Shown: piece after piece, positions 32,055-35,335 of the stretch
Layout: each line of letters begins with the position of its first letter
Position numbering within the stretch: position 1 is the first letter of the stretch
Source of the DNA: Oscillospiraceae bacterium
GTDB taxonomy: Bacteria; Bacillota; Clostridia; Oscillospirales; Oscillospiraceae
Direction of reading: 5' to 3'
Length of the DNA: 35,335 nt
Assembly (NCBI GenBank): GCA_029067025.1
Contig: JAIEFH010000142.1
Span: 1-35,335, forward strand
Notes under the pieces: model-generated
Seen by the model: the letters and a program-made list of their open reading frames with translations, nothing else
What the model was told of the DNA's origin: nothing
The model's database searches: none
Program-made: the position numbers and the translations under genes

Positions 32055-33014
32055 TTATGTATATGTGTCGGGGGTGGACAGCGCCCATAGCGGCGCGCCG
32101 TTGCTCCGGGCGGAGGACAGCTCATCCAGAATGATCTGGGGATCCCAGAGCTGGAGACTGCGCTCCAGGCTGTTGGGGTCGGCCACCAGCACTTCTCCGC
32201 TGAGCGTTGCCCCGCGGATGAGGATAAAGTGCCCGGCCTCGGTGAAGTGGCCGGGGCCCACATGGGCCACCAGCAGCTTGCCGTCCCAGAGGGCTCGAAG
32301 CATTTCGTCCACAGTGCGCTGGGTGAGGCTCTCCGCCTCCAGTCCAAAGGCCTGGGCCGTGCCTGTGACAATAGAGTCATAGGAGCCGCTTCGGCGGGCC
32401 CAGTGGCCATGATCCGCCGCCCAGGCGGCCATTGCGGCGGGGTCGGTGTCCGTGTCTGTCATGGTGGCGATTGCCATGGCCATGACCGTGGGGCCGCAGC
32501 CATAGGGGCCGATGGGATCGGTGCCGTAGAGCTGCTCCGCCCATTCCTCATCTGACTGGCAGAAGTAGACGATGTCCATCGAGCCGCCGGTGAGGATCTG
32601 ATGGCCATCCACCTCCAGCACCTCGGTGATGGGGGGAGCGGTGGCCGGCGGCTGAGACTGGGGTCCTTCGGTAGAAGGCGGCGTCCTGCCGGGGGCTTGG
32701 ACGATTTCCCGAGGGGCGGTGAACTCCGCCCAGGCATCCGCCGCCCGGCCTGCCTGTTCGGCGATCCCAGCGCCCACCGACTGGCAGAACCGCCCGACCT
32801 CCAGGCAGAATTCCCCGGCGGCGTTCAATGCGGCTTTGCCGGTGTCCGCTATCACAGCGGCGGCGTAGCGGGCAGGGGCTACGATGCGATCGTAGGTCGC
32901 CGGGGCGAAATGACGGCAGGCAGCCAGCTCTACCCCGCCGATACATAACAGGGCCAGCAGGGCCGCCAGAGCGATATGCCGCCCCAGATGCCTTGACCCG
33001 TTGTTCTTCTTCAT
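32055..33014 (-). CDS. Exported C39-family cysteine peptidase-like protein
   Basis: This 319-aa protein has a basic start and a hydrophobic segment (residues 14-32) ending in a lipobox-like LAAC with C33, so it is either lipid-anchored or membrane-anchored outside the cell. A helical part follows (40-100), then a Pro/Gln/Thr-rich stalk (105-130) and a Peptidase_C39_2-type domain: Q153 in YFCQSDEEW, catalytic C173 in YGCGPT, H262 in AGHFILIRG, and D279/N281 in VADPNS. The catalytic set looks complete. It has a sigma-A promoter of its own. Similar domains act as surface proteases or peptide-bond hydrolases of the wall; the substrate is unknown. Confidence 0.82.
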   Translation of the reverse strand: MKKNNGSRHLGRHIALAALLALLCIGGVELAACRHFAPATYDRIVAPARYAAAVIADTGKAALNAAGEFCLEVGRFCQSVGAGIAEQAGRAADAWAEFTAPREIVQAPGRTPPSTEGPQSQPPATAPPITEVLEVDGHQILTGGSMDIVYFCQSDEEWAEQLYGTDPIGPYGCGPTVMAMAIATMTDTDTDPAAMAAWAADHGHWARRSGSYDSIVTGTAQAFGLEAESLTQRTVDEMLRALWDGKLLVAHVGPGHFTEAGHFILIRGATLSGEVLVADPNSLERSLQLWDPQIILDELSSARSNGAPLWALSTPDTYT

Positions 33015-33053
33015 CTGCCCACCCCCTTAAAATGCGACTTGTTTCTGTTTGAT

Positions 33054-33081
33054 ATTATAGCAGATGCCAGCGTATTTTCAA
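33054..33081 (-). promoter_or_regulatory. Sigma-A promoter of the C39-type peptidase gene
   Basis: Read on the minus strand, TTGAAA (33076-33081) and TATAAT (33054-33059) are separated by 16 bases. The -10 box is perfect. The start codon at 33014 lies about 40 bases downstream, after AAGGGGGTGG. Confidence 0.8.
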
Positions 33082-33093
33082 TGGAAAGAAATT

Positions 33094-33105
33094 TGAACCC
33101 GTTCA
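33094..33105. promoter_or_regulatory. Short inverted repeat upstream of the sigma-A promoter
   Basis: TGAAC and GTTCA flank CC, 12 bases beyond the -35 box of the minus-strand promoter and 27 bases before the ABC gene start on the plus strand. It is a possible operator but too short to be sure. Confidence 0.3.
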
Positions 33106-33132
33106 GGCTGTCCGCGGAGCCAGGAGAAGCTT

Positions 33133-33909
33133 ATGCCCACCATTTATCTTGAGCACGTTTCAAAATTCTATAAGCCCAAGCGCCGGAAAAAGGGCCCGGT
33201 ACACCAGGAAATGGGTGTGGAGGACGTGGATCTGACCATCCGCCAGGGAGAGTTCGTCTTTGTGGTGGGGGGCAGCGGCGCGGGAAAAAGCACGCTGCTG
33301 CGCCTGATTACAGGGGAGGCGAAGCCCAATCAGGGGAAGGTTTACCTGGGCGACCGGGATCTGAGCCGGGCAATGGCGCTCAGCCGGAATCGAATGTCCA
33401 TCCTGTTCGGGAAGATCTGGCAGGATCCGACCCTGATCCGAAAAAAAACCATCGGCGAAAATCTGGCCCTGGCTTCCCGGATCGCCGTGGGGCGGGAGAA
33501 ACCGCAGTTGGTGGACATCCGCGTCAAGAAGGTGCTGGGCCTGGTGGGGATGAAGGGCGTGGAGAGCAAGTACCCGGTGGAGCTGTCCATCGGCGAGTGC
33601 CGCCGGGTGGAGCTGGCCCGGGCCATGATCGGCAGCCCGCCAATTCTGATTTTGGACGAGATCACGGCCAATCTGGACGACGACTGCATTTGGGACACCC
33701 TGCATCTGCTCAACGACGTGAACCGCCGGGGCACCACCGTCATCATGGCCACCCACGACAGCCAATATGTCAACATCCTCCGCCGCCGGGTCATCACCAT
33801 GTCAAACGGCCGGGTGGTTGGGGACGAGAAAAAGGGAAAATACGGCGATGTGCTGGAGAAAGACCGGAAGCCTCTGGTCTTCACCAAGCTCAGAACCGAT
33901 TTGATATAA
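33133..33909 (+). CDS. FtsE-like ABC transporter ATP-binding protein, no permease nearby
   Basis: A 258-aa ABC ATPase, closest by eye to the FtsE group. It has Walker A GGSGAGKST (46-54), Q97 in KIWQDPTL, the signature LSIGE (151-155) where LSGGE is usual, Walker B ILILDE (171-176) and H208 in ATHDSQ. FtsE normally pairs with membrane FtsX to activate wall hydrolases at division sites; no FtsX-like or other permease gene follows here. The insert KPKRRKKGPVHQEMG near residues 14-28 and the C-terminal 30 residues are extra. The next gene is a chemoreceptor, 38 bp away. AGGAGAAG precedes the ATG. It may serve a permease elsewhere. Confidence 0.83.
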   Translation: MPTIYLEHVSKFYKPKRRKKGPVHQEMGVEDVDLTIRQGEFVFVVGGSGAGKSTLLRLITGEAKPNQGKVYLGDRDLSRAMALSRNRMSILFGKIWQDPTLIRKKTIGENLALASRIAVGREKPQLVDIRVKKVLGLVGMKGVESKYPVELSIGECRRVELARAMIGSPPILILDEITANLDDDCIWDTLHLLNDVNRRGTTVIMATHDSQYVNILRRRVITMSNGRVVGDEKKGKYGDVLEKDRKPLVFTKLRTDLI

Positions 33910-33947
33910 ATACACCAAACAGCAAGAAATTGAGGAGGAAAACGTAA

Positions 33948-35335
33948 ATGATTAAAAACATGAAGATCAGGAAAAGCCTGATTCTGGGCTACGGCGTTAC
34001 CATTCTGATTTCCGCGGTTATCATCATTGTGTCCATCATCCTGATGACCGCCCAGAAGAACGCCTACGGCAGCATCATCGACAAGAACATCAAGGCCACT
34101 GAGCTGATCATGGAATGCCGCCTGGACAGCAACGTCGCCGCCCGCGACCTGCGCGACGTGGTGCTGTCCTACAACGGCAACGCGGACCAAAGCCGTGTGC
34201 GGGAGACCATTGCCGAGGCCCGCACCAATATCAGTAATCTGAACGGCCTGCAGGAGCAGCTGAGCAGCATCTACCCCCTGAAGGACAAGACCCTGCTGAC
34301 CGAATACAGCAGGCTGGTGGACGAGTGGGAGGTCGAGGCCGAGAACATTGCCAAGCAGATCGAGGCGGGCAACATCCAGGAGGCCGCCAGCCTGATCAGC
34401 TCCAACTGCACCCCCAAGCTGAATGAGGTGGCTACCGCCGCCAAGGCCCTGGCCAAGGCCCTGGACGATGATGAGGCCGCGGCGCGCAGCCGTCAGGATC
34501 TGACCTCCAATATCGCCATTGTGGTGATCGTGGTGGCCATGGTGATCGCCACCCTGGTGGTCATCCGCATGGCCCTGGTTATCATCAAGAGCATCGTGGA
34601 GCCGGTGAACCAGGTACATAACGCCCTGAACGGCTTCAGCGAGGGTAAGCTGGATATTGCCGTATCTTATGAGAGCACCAGCGAGCTGGGCGAGATGTGC
34701 AGCGCCCTGCGCACCAGCCAGAACGTCCTCAGCGAGGTCATCAGCGATACCTGCCGCCTGCTGGAAGAGATGGGCGCGGGCAACTTCGATGTGCGCACCA
34801 AGGATGAGAAGATGTACGTGGGTTCCTTGAGCAGCATCCTGTCTTCCGTCCGCGTCATCAACCGCAGCCTGAGCGATGCCCTGGCTCAGATCAACCAGAG
34901 CGCCGAGCAGGTGTCCGCCGGCGCCGAGCAGGTGTCCACCGGCGCTCAGTCCCTGGCTCAGGGCGCCACCGAGCAGGCCAGCGCCGTTGAGGAGCTGTCC
35001 GCCACCATCGCCGAGATCTCCAACAACTCCCGCAAGAACGCTCAGAACAGCGAGGCGGCCATGGGCCACTCCCAGGACGCCGGCAAGTGCCTCAACGAGA
35101 GCTCCGAGTATATGCAGCAGATGGTTCAGGCCATGGAGAAGATTTCCGAGTCCTCCTCCGAGATCGGCAAGATTATCGCCACCATCGAGAATATCGCTTT
35201 CCAGACCAACATCCTGGCTCTGAACGCCGCCGTCGAGGCCGCCCGCGCGGGCAGCGCCGGCAAGGGCTTCGCCGTGGTGGCCGACGAGGTGCGCAATCTG
35301 TCCGCCAAGTCCGATGAGGCCGCCAAGGCCACCAA
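33948..35335 (+). CDS. Methyl-accepting chemotaxis protein, 3' end missing
   Basis: A membrane chemoreceptor, 462 codons visible before the window ends. Membrane helix 1 is at about residues 11-33 and helix 2 at about 186-208, with a helical four-helix-bundle-type sensor domain between them. HAMP follows (about 209-262), then a second HAMP-like stretch (EEMGAGNFDVRTKDE). The signalling domain starts near residue 310 and contains the highly conserved tip ENIAFQTNILALNAAVEAARAG (about 411-432), where CheA and CheW/CheV bind, and GKGFAVVADEVRNLS. AGGAGG precedes the ATG. The ligand cannot be predicted. The stop and C-terminal adaptation region are outside the window. Confidence 0.95.
   Translation, partial: MIKNMKIRKSLILGYGVTILISAVIIIVSIILMTAQKNAYGSIIDKNIKATELIMECRLDSNVAARDLRDVVLSYNGNADQSRVRETIAEARTNISNLNGLQEQLSSIYPLKDKTLLTEYSRLVDEWEVEAENIAKQIEAGNIQEAASLISSNCTPKLNEVATAAKALAKALDDDEAAARSRQDLTSNIAIVVIVVAMVIATLVVIRMALVIIKSIVEPVNQVHNALNGFSEGKLDIAVSYESTSELGEMCSALRTSQNVLSEVISDTCRLLEEMGAGNFDVRTKDEKMYVGSLSSILSSVRVINRSLSDALAQINQSAEQVSAGAEQVSTGAQSLAQGATEQASAVEELSATIAEISNNSRKNAQNSEAAMGHSQDAGKCLNESSEYMQQMVQAMEKISESSSEIGKIIATIENIAFQTNILALNAAVEAARAGSAGKGFAVVADEVRNLSAKSDEAAKAT

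Noticed and set aside
33894..33901. ACCGATTT as a possible sigma-28 -10 box for the chemoreceptor gene
   Set aside because: No -35 box at about 15 bases upstream; it lies within the end of the ABC gene.

Overview
The window is an almost uninterrupted flagellar and chemotaxis locus from a GC-rich, motile member of the Clostridia. The best fit is an Oscillospirales/Oscillospiraceae-type gut bacterium. The evidence is a Bacillus/Clostridium-type fla/che gene order, the Firmicute-specific set FliY, CheC, CheD and CheV, strong AGGAGG ribosome binding sites, frequent TTG starts, and a strong preference for G/C-ending codons. The species assignment is inference. No tRNA, rRNA, insertion sequence, phage gene or CRISPR array was seen. 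No gene-free stretch exceeds about 240 bp; the longest is the flhB-flhA gap.

Positions 1-26563 read as one long plus-strand array. It encodes the end of FlgC, then FliE, FliF, FliG, FliH, FliI, FliJ, FliK, FlgD, a small flagellar-operon protein, FlgE, FlbD/SwrD, MotA, MotB, FliM, FliY, CheY, FliO, FliP, FliQ, FliR, FlhB, FlhA, sigma-28, two FlgF/FlgG-type rod proteins, CheC, CheD, CheV and a degenerate EAL-HDOD protein. Together these make the rod and MS-ring, the C-ring switch, the type III export gate and ATPase, the hook and its length control, the stator, the late-class sigma factor and the CheY-P removal system. Genes are tightly packed and often overlap (fliF/fliG, fliG/fliH, flhA/fliA, cheC/cheD). 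A perfect bidirectional terminator at 26591-26629 closes the array. FliL, FlhF, FlhG, CheA, CheB, CheR and CheW are not in this window.

Positions 26638-28109, on the minus strand, hold a two-gene unit: a ParA/Soj-type ATPase followed by a ComFB-domain protein with a long Pro/Ala/Gln-rich N-terminal arm. Divergent from it, 28289-31987 encodes an unusually long filament cap FliD, its neighbour FliS and a FliT-like chaperone, probably under a sigma-28 promoter. That operon ends at a strong palindromic terminator (31999-32031). The last part holds a minus-strand exported C39-type protease with its own sigma-A promoter, an orphan FtsE-like ABC ATPase, and a methyl-accepting chemotaxis protein cut by the window end.

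The most unusual signals are five. (1) A tandem pair of about 80-nt elements in the flhB-flhA gap, whose stems are preserved by compensatory changes, abuts the flhA ribosome binding site. (2) FliY carries a 31-residue repeat that multiplies the EIDALL-type CheY-binding motif in its linker instead of at its N-terminus. (3) The ParA/ComFB pair sits beside a non-catalytic EAL-HDOD protein, suggesting a cyclic-dinucleotide or polar-positioning module attached to motility. (4) FliD contains a segment with clearly different codon usage. (5) An FtsE-like ATPase has no permease partner in view.
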